Shown here in pieces: positions 52,585 to 61,296 of a stretch of DNA of 64,000 nucleotides; within the stretch, counting starts at the first letter, position 1; each line of letters starts with the position of its first letter. The notes under the pieces are model-generated. The model saw nothing but the letters and a program-made list of their open reading frames with translations, had not been told where the DNA came from and searched no databases. The stretch comes from Pseudoxanthomonas sp. 3HH-4 (GTDB lineage: Bacteria > Pseudomonadota > Gammaproteobacteria > Xanthomonadales > Xanthomonadaceae). The DNA lies in contig NZ_VFPB01000003.1 of assembly GCF_006716465.1 (NCBI RefSeq), positions 1 to 64,000 on the forward strand, written 5' to 3'. Made by a program: the position numbers and the translations under genes.

Positions 52585-55155
52585 ATGAGCCTGGTGGAAT
52601 ATCGGCGCAAGCGCCGTTTTGACAGCACGCCTGAGCCTGCGCCGGGCAGCCGCCTGCCGCGCGGGCGTCGCCCCATCTTCGTCGTGCAGCTGCATCACGC
52701 CAGCCATCGTCATTACGATTTCCGGCTGCAGGTCGGGGACACGCTGAAGAGCTGGGCGGTCCCCAAGGGCCCCAGCCTGGATCCGGCGGTCAAGCGCCTA
52801 GCGGCGGAAGTGGAAGACCACCCCGTCGACTATGCCGATTTCCAGGGCGAAATACCGAAGGGCGAGTATGGCGGCGGTCATGTGGCGACGTTCGACAAGG
52901 GCCTCTGGACCACCGAGGGAAATCCGGAGGAACAGCTTGCCAAGGGCCATCTGCGTTTCGAGATGTTCGGCGACAAGCTGAAAGGCGGTTGGCATCTCGT
53001 GCGGACGCAGAAGCCTGCACGCACGCCGCAATGGCTCCTCTTCAAGGAGCGTGACCGCTACGCCAGCAAGCAGGAGGCCGACGACCTGCTGGAGGATGTC
53101 GCCCGCGCGCCAGCGAAGCCTGCGCGGCCCGGGACGGGAAAAGCGGCAAAGGTGGCAAAGGCGTCTTCGTCTTCGCGCGGGTCGCCGAAACGCTCCGACC
53201 CTTGGGGCGCGCGCGCCGCCAAGCTGCAGGGTGCCAGGGCGACGAACGATCCGCCGTCATTCCGTTCGCCGCAGCTCGCCAAGCTGAGCGCTACCGTACC
53301 TGCGGGCGACGAGTGGCTGCATGAGGCGAAATGGGATGGCTATCGCCTCATCGCGCAGATCAACCGCGGCAAGGTGCGCCTGTGGTCGCGCAACGAACTG
53401 GAGTGGACGAAGAAGGTGCCGGAGATTGTCGGCGCGCTCGAGGCGCTTGGGCTGCAGGACGCCGTGCTCGATGGCGAACTGGTGGCGGGGGCAGGGCGCC
53501 AGGAAGACTTCGGCCTGCTGCAGGCCGTGCTGTCCGGCGAGCGCAATGCCGTGCTGTCCTATTTGCTGTTCGACGTACTGCAGATCGACGGCGTGGATCT
53601 TTCGCACAGTCCCCAGTACCAGCGCAAGGCCCTGCTGGCGGAAATCCTGAAGAAGCCGCCACCGCACCTGATCTACAGCTCGCACATCATCGGCCGTGGC
53701 GAGCAGGCCCTGGCCATGGCCATCGAACGTGGCCTGGAAGGCATCATCTCCAAGCGCGCGGATGCGGCCTACCGCGGCGGGCGTGGCGATGCCTGGCGCA
53801 AGATCAAGCAGCGCAACGCGGAGGAGTTCGCCATCGTCGGCTTCACCCCGCCCAAGGGAAGCCGCGCGGGCCTGAGCGCCCTGTTGCTTGCCACACCGGA
53901 TCCCGACCATGGATGGCGCTACGTGGGTCGCGTGGGAACCGGCTTCAATGCGCAGTTGCTGGCCGACCTGCCGACCAGACTCGGCCGGGATGCGCGCGTC
54001 AAGCCCATGGTGCACGTCGCGGTGGATGATCCCGAGCTGCGCCACGCTCGATGGGTGCGGCCGCGCCACGTGGCGGAAGTGTTCTTCCATGGCTGGGGCA
54101 GTCAAGGGCTGTTGCGGCAGTCGTCGCTCAAAGCGATCCGCGCGGACAAGACGGCAGACGATCTGCAGCAGGCTGGAATGCGCAACGCGACGGAAAAGCT
54201 GCAACCCTCACCAACGAAAAAAAAGAAGAAGCGCTCGGCTTCCGCGGTGACCTTGAGCAGTCCTGGTCGGGTGGTGTTCGCGGAAGGTGGCATCACCAAG
54301 GCGCAGGTGTTCGATTACTACCAGGCGATGCTGCCCTGGCTGCTGCCCGAGCTGGCGGGGCGGCCACTGTCAGTGGTGCGTTGCCCCCAGGGCGCGGACC
54401 GGCCGTGCTTCTTCCAGAAGCACCACACGGCGGGCATGGAGCACGTGGGCGCCGTCAGCATCGAGGAAGACAGCGGCGAGCGCGCGGACTACCTGGTGGT
54501 GGAAGAGGGAACCGGATTGCTCGAGATGGTCCAGTTCAATGCGCTGGAATTCCATCCTTGGGGTGCCACGGCGGCCTCGCCCGACAAGGCGGACTACATG
54601 GTCTTCGACCTGGACCCCGGCCCGGGTGTCGCATGGCCGCAGGTGGTGGAAGCCGCGCGCCAGGTGCGCGGGCGGCTGGAAGCGATGGGACTGGATTCGT
54701 TCGTGCGGACATCAGGCGGCAAGGGCCTGCATGTGGTGGTGCCGCTGAAACCTGCGTGCCCATGGACGCAGGTGAAAGCGTTCGCGCATGCCTTCGCCGA
54801 ATCCATGGCCGCATCGGAACCGCTGGCGTACGTTGCGACGGCCAGCAAGAAATTCCGCAAGGGCCGCATCTTCATCGACTACCTGCGCAACGGCCGCGGT
54901 GCCACCAGCGTCGCATCATTCTCGTTGCGTGCCAGGCCGGGAGCGCCCGTAGCGATGCCGTTGCGCTGGAGCGAGCTGGGGCGGGTGAAGGCAGGCGATG
55001 TCTACGATCTGGGATCGGCCCGTCGCCGCATGGAGCGCATGAAGGCACATCCGTGGGGGGCTTGGACAGAGGTCAAACAGGACTTGGATGGCGCAATGCG
55101 CCTAATCGACACGATAGTCCCCAAGGCGCAAGGAAACCAGCGCAAGAATAGATGA
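52585..55155 (+). CDS. ligD: multidomain DNA ligase D
   Basis: The ATG at 52585 (MSLVEYRRKRRFDSTPEPAP) has AAGGAGG in front; a TTG 15 bases upstream was not used. The 856-residue protein has three domains. The phosphoesterase (about 1-185) has FVVQLHHASHRHYDFRLQVG and GEIPKGEYGGGHV. The ATP-dependent ligase (about 225-520) has the adenylation Lys in HEAKWDGYRLIAQ and VLDGELV, IISKRADAAYRGGRG. The primase-polymerase (about 560-856) has the metal-site YMVFDLDPGPGVAWPQ and SGGKGLHVVVPL. It fills, trims and seals ends bound by Ku. A Lys-rich linker precedes the polymerase. Confidence 0.95.
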   Translation: MSLVEYRRKRRFDSTPEPAPGSRLPRGRRPIFVVQLHHASHRHYDFRLQVGDTLKSWAVPKGPSLDPAVKRLAAEVEDHPVDYADFQGEIPKGEYGGGHVATFDKGLWTTEGNPEEQLAKGHLRFEMFGDKLKGGWHLVRTQKPARTPQWLLFKERDRYASKQEADDLLEDVARAPAKPARPGTGKAAKVAKASSSSRGSPKRSDPWGARAAKLQGARATNDPPSFRSPQLAKLSATVPAGDEWLHEAKWDGYRLIAQINRGKVRLWSRNELEWTKKVPEIVGALEALGLQDAVLDGELVAGAGRQEDFGLLQAVLSGERNAVLSYLLFDVLQIDGVDLSHSPQYQRKALLAEILKKPPPHLIYSSHIIGRGEQALAMAIERGLEGIISKRADAAYRGGRGDAWRKIKQRNAEEFAIVGFTPPKGSRAGLSALLLATPDPDHGWRYVGRVGTGFNAQLLADLPTRLGRDARVKPMVHVAVDDPELRHARWVRPRHVAEVFFHGWGSQGLLRQSSLKAIRADKTADDLQQAGMRNATEKLQPSPTKKKKKRSASAVTLSSPGRVVFAEGGITKAQVFDYYQAMLPWLLPELAGRPLSVVRCPQGADRPCFFQKHHTAGMEHVGAVSIEEDSGERADYLVVEEGTGLLEMVQFNALEFHPWGATAASPDKADYMVFDLDPGPGVAWPQVVEAARQVRGRLEAMGLDSFVRTSGGKGLHVVVPLKPACPWTQVKAFAHAFAESMAASEPLAYVATASKKFRKGRIFIDYLRNGRGATSVASFSLRARPGAPVAMPLRWSELGRVKAGDVYDLGSARRRMERMKAHPWGAWTEVKQDLDGAMRLIDTIVPKAQGNQRKNR

Positions 55156-55482
55156 CGCGAACATCCGGACGGGGAGGGGATGGTCCTTACGCAAACTGAC
55201 CTTTGCAGATCGTTGGCGGTTCACGCAGGTGGCCACTATCGGTCAATAACAGGTGCCAGTTGGGCCATGCCCCGATCAATGACAACTTCTCTCCGGATAG
55301 CCTCCTCTTCGAGGATCCAAATATCTCGAACAGTGCCTTGCTCTACTGTTGCCTTGCGTGCCTTCTCCGAAAGCACATGTCGAGCATGTGCCGCCTGCAG
55401 TGCGCTTCAGCATCCATGAACAGTCCGGCACTCACAGCCGTGCACGCCGTGCTTACATTGTCCATTCCAATATCCGCGTGGC
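55156..55482. other. 327-bp intergenic region with coding relic
   Basis: A/T-richer than neighbours. It contains no complete gene but holds a coding-like minus-strand frame described separately. No terminator with a T-run after ligD is apparent. Confidence 0.4.
55236..55406 (-). pseudogene. 56-codon coding-like frame, unknown family
   Basis: On the minus strand, after an in-frame TGA, it reads SALQAAHARHVLSEKARKAT then VEQGTVRDIWILEEEAIRRE and VVIDRGMAQLAPVIDR, ending TAG at 55238-55236. The charged amphipathic pattern looks like the C-terminal helices of a real protein. GTG 55376 is the only near start and has no ribosome site, so this is probably a tail of a lost gene. Confidence 0.35.
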
Positions 55483-57339
55483 ATGAGGCTGACAGGATGC
55501 GATGTGTCCATGCAGGAGCGGAGGAGCGCGTCGGCTGATCTCGCGCTGGTTGCCGTGCTGGTCGCGGCAGGCGCTTGGTTGTCCAACACCTGGGGCGGAC
55601 GCCCAGGGGACCTGTCTGCTGTCTGGATTTCAGGAGGCATCCTCTGTGCATGGCTGTTGCTCCGGCCCAGCGCCTCGTGGGTAGCGTATTGCGTGGTGGG
55701 CGGCATCGCCGATATCGCAGGCCAGTGGGCGGCCGGCACGGCAATTCCCATGGCCATCGCCCTGTCGATCTGCCAGGGAATCGAAGTGGTGGGCGTGGCA
55801 TATTTCATCCGCCGCGAGATTCCCAACATCCGCGACCCCCGCCACTGGATACATCTGGGTGGCGTGGCGACGGTCAGTACACTGCTCGCCTGCGCGGTCT
55901 CGGGCCTCCTCGTTGCCGCACTGGCACACCACGTCATGAAGGCAGACTTCGGTGTCGCGTTCGCCACCTGGTACGGTGCGCACGTGTTGGGCATGGTTAT
56001 CGTGGGTACCGCCACCCTCGTGCTGCACGTCGAAGGCCTGCGCGCATTGGCTCCACGCGGCCGGCGCACCCGCTTCGCAGTCAGTATGGGATTGATTGCA
56101 AGCGTTGGACTGGCAGTGTTCACCCATCCGTATCCGGTGCTCTTTCTCACGTATCCACCTTTGCTGCTGGGAGCGTTCCGTCATCGGTTTGCTGGTGTCG
56201 CCATCGGCGTGACGCTGCTTGCGGTAATCGGCATAGCGCTCACCACCACTGGCCATGGTCCCCTCGCTGGCATTTCCACCTCGCAGCCCGCGGTGGGTAT
56301 CGTGCTGTTGCAGCTCTATCTGGCGGGCGGCTGCCTCCTGACCATCCCCGTGGTGCTGGCAATGGCGGAGCGCGATCGGTTGACCGCACGCGTGCGGGAC
56401 AGCGAGCAGCGCTACCGACTGCTGGCAGATTTCTCGGGCGACCTCGTGGTGCGACTGAACCAATCGGGCGAGCGCACCTACGTGTCGCCTTCCGCAAGAG
56501 AAATGCTGGGTTGGTCCCCTGAAGAAATGCTGGGGTCCCGCTGGCACCTCATGCATCCTGATGATCGCGAAGGACAGCGGCGGGCGATGGAGGAAGTGGT
56601 CGTGTCCGGCCTTCCGCAGACGCATCGCTTCCGGATCCGGCACCGCGACGGCCAATATATATGGGTGGAAGGGGTCATGCGATCCGTTCCCGGCGGCGAT
56701 CCCTCGGTTCCGGTAGACCTCATCCTATCTGGGAGGGATATCAGCAAGCGAGTGGCCGCTGAGCGGGCCTTGGAAAAGAGCCGACTCGAACTGGAGCGCC
56801 TGAGCCTGGTGGATGCCCTGACCGGATTGGCCAATCGACGCCAGCTGGAACGCCGGCTTGCACTGGCCATTGCACGCCTCAACAGGGGCAGGGGCGCCAT
56901 CGCGCTGTTCTTCCTCGACCTGGATCACTTCAAGGAGGTGAACGATACGCATGGCCATGCGGCAGGAGACGGCGTGATCCGCTGCTTCGCCGATCGCCTG
57001 CAAGCGGTGGCGAACGAGGAGAAGGGCCTGGCGGTCCGTTTGGGTGGGGACGAGTTCGTGATTCTGCTCGATGGCAACATCACGGCAGCGGCAGTCGAGG
57101 ATGTCGCACGACGCATATTGGCATCGGTCGACGCACCCATGTACTTCGGAGAAATTTCGCTGATGCTCACCACGAGTATCGGGATCGCGTTCGCGCCATC
57201 GCCTGTGGGGGAGGACGACCTGCTGGCTACGGCGGACGAGGCGCTGTACAAAGCAAAGCAGCAGGGGCGCAATCGGTTCCATCTGACCATGGCGCGTGCA
57301 TCGCGTCCGCAGCAGTCCGCCCCCAATGTGTCTGCGTAG
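55483..57339 (+). CDS. MASE1-PAS-GGDEF diguanylate cyclase
   Basis: The 618-residue protein starts at ATG 55483 (55510 is also possible). It has about eight membrane segments of the MASE1 type (LALVAVLVAAGAWLSNTWGG through LYLAGGCLLTIPVVLAMAE). A PAS domain (about 300-425: QRYRLLADFSGDLVVRLNQS, MLGWSPEEMLGSRW) and a GGDEF domain with VDALTGLANRRQLERR, FFLDLDHFKEVNDTHGHAAG and the intact RLGGDEFVILLDG follow. It should make cyclic-di-GMP in response to a membrane or PAS signal. No RxxD inhibitory site stands out before the GGDEF motif. An EAL protein follows, suggesting opposed activities. Confidence 0.92.
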   Translation: MRLTGCDVSMQERRSASADLALVAVLVAAGAWLSNTWGGRPGDLSAVWISGGILCAWLLLRPSASWVAYCVVGGIADIAGQWAAGTAIPMAIALSICQGIEVVGVAYFIRREIPNIRDPRHWIHLGGVATVSTLLACAVSGLLVAALAHHVMKADFGVAFATWYGAHVLGMVIVGTATLVLHVEGLRALAPRGRRTRFAVSMGLIASVGLAVFTHPYPVLFLTYPPLLLGAFRHRFAGVAIGVTLLAVIGIALTTTGHGPLAGISTSQPAVGIVLLQLYLAGGCLLTIPVVLAMAERDRLTARVRDSEQRYRLLADFSGDLVVRLNQSGERTYVSPSAREMLGWSPEEMLGSRWHLMHPDDREGQRRAMEEVVVSGLPQTHRFRIRHRDGQYIWVEGVMRSVPGGDPSVPVDLILSGRDISKRVAAERALEKSRLELERLSLVDALTGLANRRQLERRLALAIARLNRGRGAIALFFLDLDHFKEVNDTHGHAAGDGVIRCFADRLQAVANEEKGLAVRLGGDEFVILLDGNITAAAVEDVARRILASVDAPMYFGEISLMLTTSIGIAFAPSPVGEDDLLATADEALYKAKQQGRNRFHLTMARASRPQQSAPNVSA

Positions 57340-57447
57340 GCACTCAACTGCCAGTCCGCAGGCACCTGTGCGGCCGACCCATGCACGTGTCCGCTGGAAC
57401 CGCTGTCGCGGCGCGTGCATGATCGGCGCGTCGAAGGGACGTCCAAT

Positions 57448-57471
57448 ATGGCAGGGGTGACGACGCCATGA
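57448..57471 (+). CDS. 7-codon leader ORF overlapping the EAL gene start
   Basis: ATG GCA GGG GTG ACG ACG CCA TGA encodes MAGVTTP. It has AAGGGA about 8 bases upstream, better than the site of the main gene, and its TGA overlaps the ATG at 57468 as ATGA. It could couple or tune translation of the EAL protein. It may also be chance. Confidence 0.3.
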   Translation: MAGVTTP

Positions 57472-60425
57472 GAGCGGCGCTGACGCAGGCAACCGCGGCC
57501 TCCCCATCCACCGTGCGCTGGATCGGCACCTGCCTAGGCCTATTCATCAGCATTGGGATGGTTCTGACGGTCGTGCAGGATCGGCTTGCACGCGTAGAAG
57601 CAGCGCGGCGCCAGAGTACGGCCGTGGCCATTGGTGTGGATCGCCTGCTCCATTACGAGATCCGCAACCTCGAGCGTGCGTTGCGAGGCATGGCGGTCGA
57701 AGCGGATGGCTACGTGGAAGACTATCCCGAGCGCAGCCGATGGGATCTACCGGCTGCGATCCGCGGGGTAGTCTCGCGACATGTCGAACTTCAGGATATC
57801 GATCTGTACGACGCCGAGGGGCGCGCGATCCATCATGGCGTCGGGGCGCACGAACGTCCGACTCACCCTACATACACTCCCGGGCATGGCGGGGGGCTGG
57901 GCGTGGGGCGTCTACAGCAGGAGGGCCATGGCGAGCCGATCATCCCCTTGGCGCTGCGCACACCCGAAGGCAACTGGCTTGTGGCGCGGCTGCGCACGTC
58001 GGAGCTGCAGCGCATGCTGGAGGGTCTGGATATAGGTAGGCGGGGCAGCGCGGGAATCCTGGACTGGAATGGCGTGGTGCTGGCGCGCCAAGGCATCAGT
58101 GGCGCCTACGTGGGCAGGGAGGTGCCGTTGCCTGCAAACCTCATGCCGGGCGCTACGGTGCAACTGGATATGGTGAGCCGACTGGATGGCATCGAGCGCT
58201 TCGCCAGTTTCACCTCGACCAGTGACTATCCTTTCGTTGTGGCAGTCGGTCTTTCGAAACAGGAAGCGATGGCGCCTTGGTGGCGCTATGCGGTCATCGC
58301 AGGGTGCCTGTTGGTGCTCTATTGGCTGGGGATGTCTTACCTGATGCGGAGGATGTCGGTGTCCGAGGCTGCGCGCCGTAGAGTCCACGATGAACTAAGG
58401 CGACATGCCGACTGGCTCACGAAGGCCCAAGAAGCTTCGCACGCAGGTGTATGGGCAATGCAACTTGGCGATGACCACGTCCGCGCTTCCGCGCATGCCG
58501 CCAGCTTGTTCGGTTTTGCCCCTGTCGCGGGCACGCTGCCACTGGCGGAGTTCTTCCAGCGCATGCACGTACTGGACAGGCAGAGGGTCGAACGCGAATT
58601 CGAACAGGCGCAGGCAAGCGGGCAGCCGTTCCGCTCCGAGTACCGCATTGTCATGCCGGACGGACAGTGCCGTTGGATCAGTGCGCAGGGCGCGGTGATC
58701 GAGGGTGAAGACCACAAGCCACGCATGACGGGCACGATCGTCGACATCACCGAGCGCATGGCGCGGCAGGAAGAGCTGAAGCGCGCGGAGATCCAGTTCC
58801 GCGAGTTGTTCGACCTGAATCCACTGCCGTTCTGGGTATTCGATATCGAGTCGCTCCGGTTCCTGGCAGTCAATGCCGCCGCCATTTCCCGTTACGGATA
58901 CTCGCGCGAAGAGTTCCTGGGGATGACTATCCTGCAGATTCGCCCGGCTGGAGAGGTCGAGGCGGTACTCGCGTCGGTCAATGACGGTGCCGAGCCACGC
59001 GAAGCCTCGCCTGTATGGATTCATGTCCGCCGCGACGGAACGCCCATGCATGTCCGCGTGCACAGCAGCAGCATCGTGTTCAATGGGCGTGCAGCGCGGT
59101 TGGTGCTCGCTGAGGACGTGAGCGATCGGGTGGCCCACGAGAAGGATCTCGCGTGGCGGGCTGCGCATGACGAGGGCACGGGCCTGCTCAATCTGCGTAC
59201 GTTCGTCGAACAGCTGGATGACCCGCCGGAACCGGTCGGAAACAACGGGATCTATGCTGTCGCTTACGTGCAGTTGCGCGATCTCGCGTTCGTTTCGCCC
59301 ACTTTCGGGCACCGTACGCGCGACGAGATGATCTCCGGCATCGCGCGGCGTCTCGCTGCCGTCGCGGGTCGGCACGGTCCGCTAGCCTACGTGCCTGCCG
59401 ATGCCTTCGTCGCCGTGACGCGCCATGCGGCCGACTGGAACGAACTGGTGGACGAGCTGCTCACTGCATTCTCCGAGCCCGTCGAGTCGGGAAGTGGAAG
59501 CCAGCGCATGGAAGCATGGATCGGAATCGCCTTCCGGCAAGCCCCCGACCAGGGGGCGGAAGAGGTCGTGGCACATGCATCGCTTGCCGCGCTGCAGGCC
59601 CGCGCCGAAAACAGCAGGACGATGCACTACACCGACAGCATGGCGGACGACGCCAGTCAACGACTCGCTATGATCGATCGCCTGCGACGGGCGCTGCCGG
59701 GCGATGAGTTCGAGCTCTTCTTCCAGCCCATCCAACGCATGAAGGATAGTGCGGTCTTTGCAGTCGAAGCGCTGTTGCGATGGCGTACCCCAAGTGGCTA
59801 CGTTGCACCGGATAAGTTCATCCCCCTGAGCGAGGAATCGGGCCTCATCGTGCCCATCGGCGATTGGGTGATCGACAAGGCGGCACAGGCATATCAGGCG
59901 GTGGCGGCGGCGGGATTCCCCGGAATGGCCATCGCGGTGAATGTTTCCGCTGTGCAATTCATGTCGGGGAGCGTTCCCCGTCTACTCCGGAGTGTCCACG
60001 AGCGCTATGGCCTCCCGCCCGGCAGCTTGCATGTCGAGTTGACAGAGAGTGTCATGCTTCGCCGCCCCGATATGGCGCGGGCGGCGATGGAGGAATTGCA
60101 ACGCGATGGCGTGTTCATTTCCATCGATGACTTCGGCACCGGCTTTTCAAGCATGACGTACCTGCGCGACTTACCGGTGGATTGCCTGAAGATCGACCGC
60201 AGCTTCGTCCGCCAAGTGCACCGCGACGCGAGGAATGCATCGATATGCCAGGCATTGATAGCACTTGGGCGCGGACTCGGCCTCGACATCGTGGCCGAGG
60301 GCGTAGAAGCCGAGGAGGAGCTGGCCTGGCTGAAGCGGCATGGCGTCGACAGTGTCCAGGGTTTCCTGATCGCACGGCCCGCTCCGCTGGAAGAATTGCT
60401 CGCCTGGCTCGCGGCGCCTAAATGA
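57468..60425 (+). CDS. membrane sensor with PAS-PAS, degenerate GGDEF and EAL: cyclic-di-GMP phosphodiesterase
   Basis: The 985-residue protein has TM1 (GTCLGLFISIGMVLTVV), a periplasmic sensor of the PDC/CHASE-like type (about 40-265), and TM2 (YAVIAGCLLVLYWLGMSYLM). Two PAS domains follow (TKAQEASHAGVWAMQLGDD; FRELFDLNPLPFWVFDIESL). The GGDEF domain is degenerate, with YVPADAFVAVTRH where GGDEF should be, so it is not a cyclase. The EAL domain is intact: AVEALLRWRTPSG with Glu767, VELTESVMLRRPD, FISIDDFGTGFSSMTYL, VDCLKIDRSFV and DSVQGFLIARPAPLEELL. It should hydrolyse c-di-GMP, opposing the upstream GGDEF protein. Confidence 0.93.
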   Translation: MRAALTQATAASPSTVRWIGTCLGLFISIGMVLTVVQDRLARVEAARRQSTAVAIGVDRLLHYEIRNLERALRGMAVEADGYVEDYPERSRWDLPAAIRGVVSRHVELQDIDLYDAEGRAIHHGVGAHERPTHPTYTPGHGGGLGVGRLQQEGHGEPIIPLALRTPEGNWLVARLRTSELQRMLEGLDIGRRGSAGILDWNGVVLARQGISGAYVGREVPLPANLMPGATVQLDMVSRLDGIERFASFTSTSDYPFVVAVGLSKQEAMAPWWRYAVIAGCLLVLYWLGMSYLMRRMSVSEAARRRVHDELRRHADWLTKAQEASHAGVWAMQLGDDHVRASAHAASLFGFAPVAGTLPLAEFFQRMHVLDRQRVEREFEQAQASGQPFRSEYRIVMPDGQCRWISAQGAVIEGEDHKPRMTGTIVDITERMARQEELKRAEIQFRELFDLNPLPFWVFDIESLRFLAVNAAAISRYGYSREEFLGMTILQIRPAGEVEAVLASVNDGAEPREASPVWIHVRRDGTPMHVRVHSSSIVFNGRAARLVLAEDVSDRVAHEKDLAWRAAHDEGTGLLNLRTFVEQLDDPPEPVGNNGIYAVAYVQLRDLAFVSPTFGHRTRDEMISGIARRLAAVAGRHGPLAYVPADAFVAVTRHAADWNELVDELLTAFSEPVESGSGSQRMEAWIGIAFRQAPDQGAEEVVAHASLAALQARAENSRTMHYTDSMADDASQRLAMIDRLRRALPGDEFELFFQPIQRMKDSAVFAVEALLRWRTPSGYVAPDKFIPLSEESGLIVPIGDWVIDKAAQAYQAVAAAGFPGMAIAVNVSAVQFMSGSVPRLLRSVHERYGLPPGSLHVELTESVMLRRPDMARAAMEELQRDGVFISIDDFGTGFSSMTYLRDLPVDCLKIDRSFVRQVHRDARNASICQALIALGRGLGLDIVAEGVEAEEELAWLKRHGVDSVQGFLIARPAPLEELLAWLAAPK

Positions 60426-60826
60426 GCGCTGGCATCACCGATTCACATATTTTCGGTACGCATTCGTTGTTGTCCGAAAGCTGGAATCTCAGTCTGATGT
60501 TGGAGTAGTGGCAGTATCGACATATTTCCTAGTGTTCTATCGCCATCTTGCTGTGGCCTAAGATCCGAGCGCCTTCAACACCGCCTGCGCTAAAAGGCGC
60601 GCTGCTCCTAAGCGTGGTAGCCGGCCAGCACGGTATTGGCTACGTGTTTGTCCATGAGCACCGCGCCGTTGGTACGCACGCGATCTTCGATGGAATTGCG
60701 TCTTGCCGTGCCATGCGATACAGATGTGGGGTCGCTCGGATCCCTATAGTGCGAGCCTAATGGGGCCATAGGTTACAGCCGCGAACTAGACGCGCGCATG
60801 GCTGAGATCTAGCCAGTCTTAACCAT
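60426..60826. other. 401-bp region with minus-strand coding relics
   Basis: A/T-rich after the EAL gene. On the minus strand, two pieces look coding: HGTARRNSIEDRVRTNGAVL then MDKHVANTVLAGYHA with TAG at 60608-60610, and in another frame AQAVLKALGS with TAG at 60558-60560. They may be the end of one decayed gene. The family is not recognised. Confidence 0.35.
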
Positions 60827-61051
60827 TTAACTCGTGCTCCATCCGTTCCTGCGGGCTAGTGCAATAGCAGCGCTTTCGGCCCTATCGCGGCTAACGTGGC
60901 GCTCAGTGGTGACCACGTCGACGCGTGCACGCCCCTCTGCAATGCGGAACATTGCGCGGCCCTGCCAATAGACCATTTCCAGCGGATCAATCTTCTCGAT
61001 CGTCTGTACAGTCAGTTGGTGTCCGTTGTCCGTGATCGTCCTTACGGTCAT
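60827..61051 (-). CDS. small hypothetical protein
   Basis: This 74-residue frame starts MTVRTITDNGHQLTVQTIEK, with a GGGG-containing site about 9 bases upstream. It continues DPLEMVYWQGRAMFRIAEG and ERHVSRDRAESAAIALARRN. Mixed hydrophobic and charged residues look like a real compact protein. No family is recognised and there are no membrane segments. A divergent 64-codon GTG frame (61069-61263) is not supported by a ribosome site. Confidence 0.45.
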   Translation of the reverse strand: MTVRTITDNGHQLTVQTIEKIDPLEMVYWQGRAMFRIAEGRARVDVVTTERHVSRDRAESAAIALARRNGWSTS

Positions 61052-61264
61052 AGCTTGCCCCTCGCTACGTGGAAATCTACTTCAAGGACCTACGGCACGG
61101 CAAAGGATGCACCGGACCGCGAATCTTTGCGGCCTTCAGTGCGCTCCCTTTGGATCTTGCCCTGCACCGTGAAGTGGGCTCGTGGGAGGATGAGTTTGAG
61201 GCGAGGGAGCTGAGAGATCTGCTGTCGGCTAGCTGCGACCGGCAAGAACAGGTGATAGACTGAT

Positions 61265-61283
61265 GCTCTTGATAATCATTCGC
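61265..61283. promoter_or_regulatory. Fur-like box upstream of siderophore receptor
   Basis: The core TGATAATCATT matches the central 11 bases of the 19-bp Fur consensus GATAATGATAATCATTATC, with poorer flanks (about 14 of 19 overall). It ends 13 bases before the chosen ATG at 61297 and overlaps a TTG at 61285. Iron repression of the receptor is expected. Confidence 0.6.
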
Positions 61284-61296
61284 ATTGAAAGCCCTC

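Noticed and set aside
61069-61263. 64-codon GTG frame before the siderophore receptor
   Set aside because: No ribosome site and no family; plausible composition but insufficient support.
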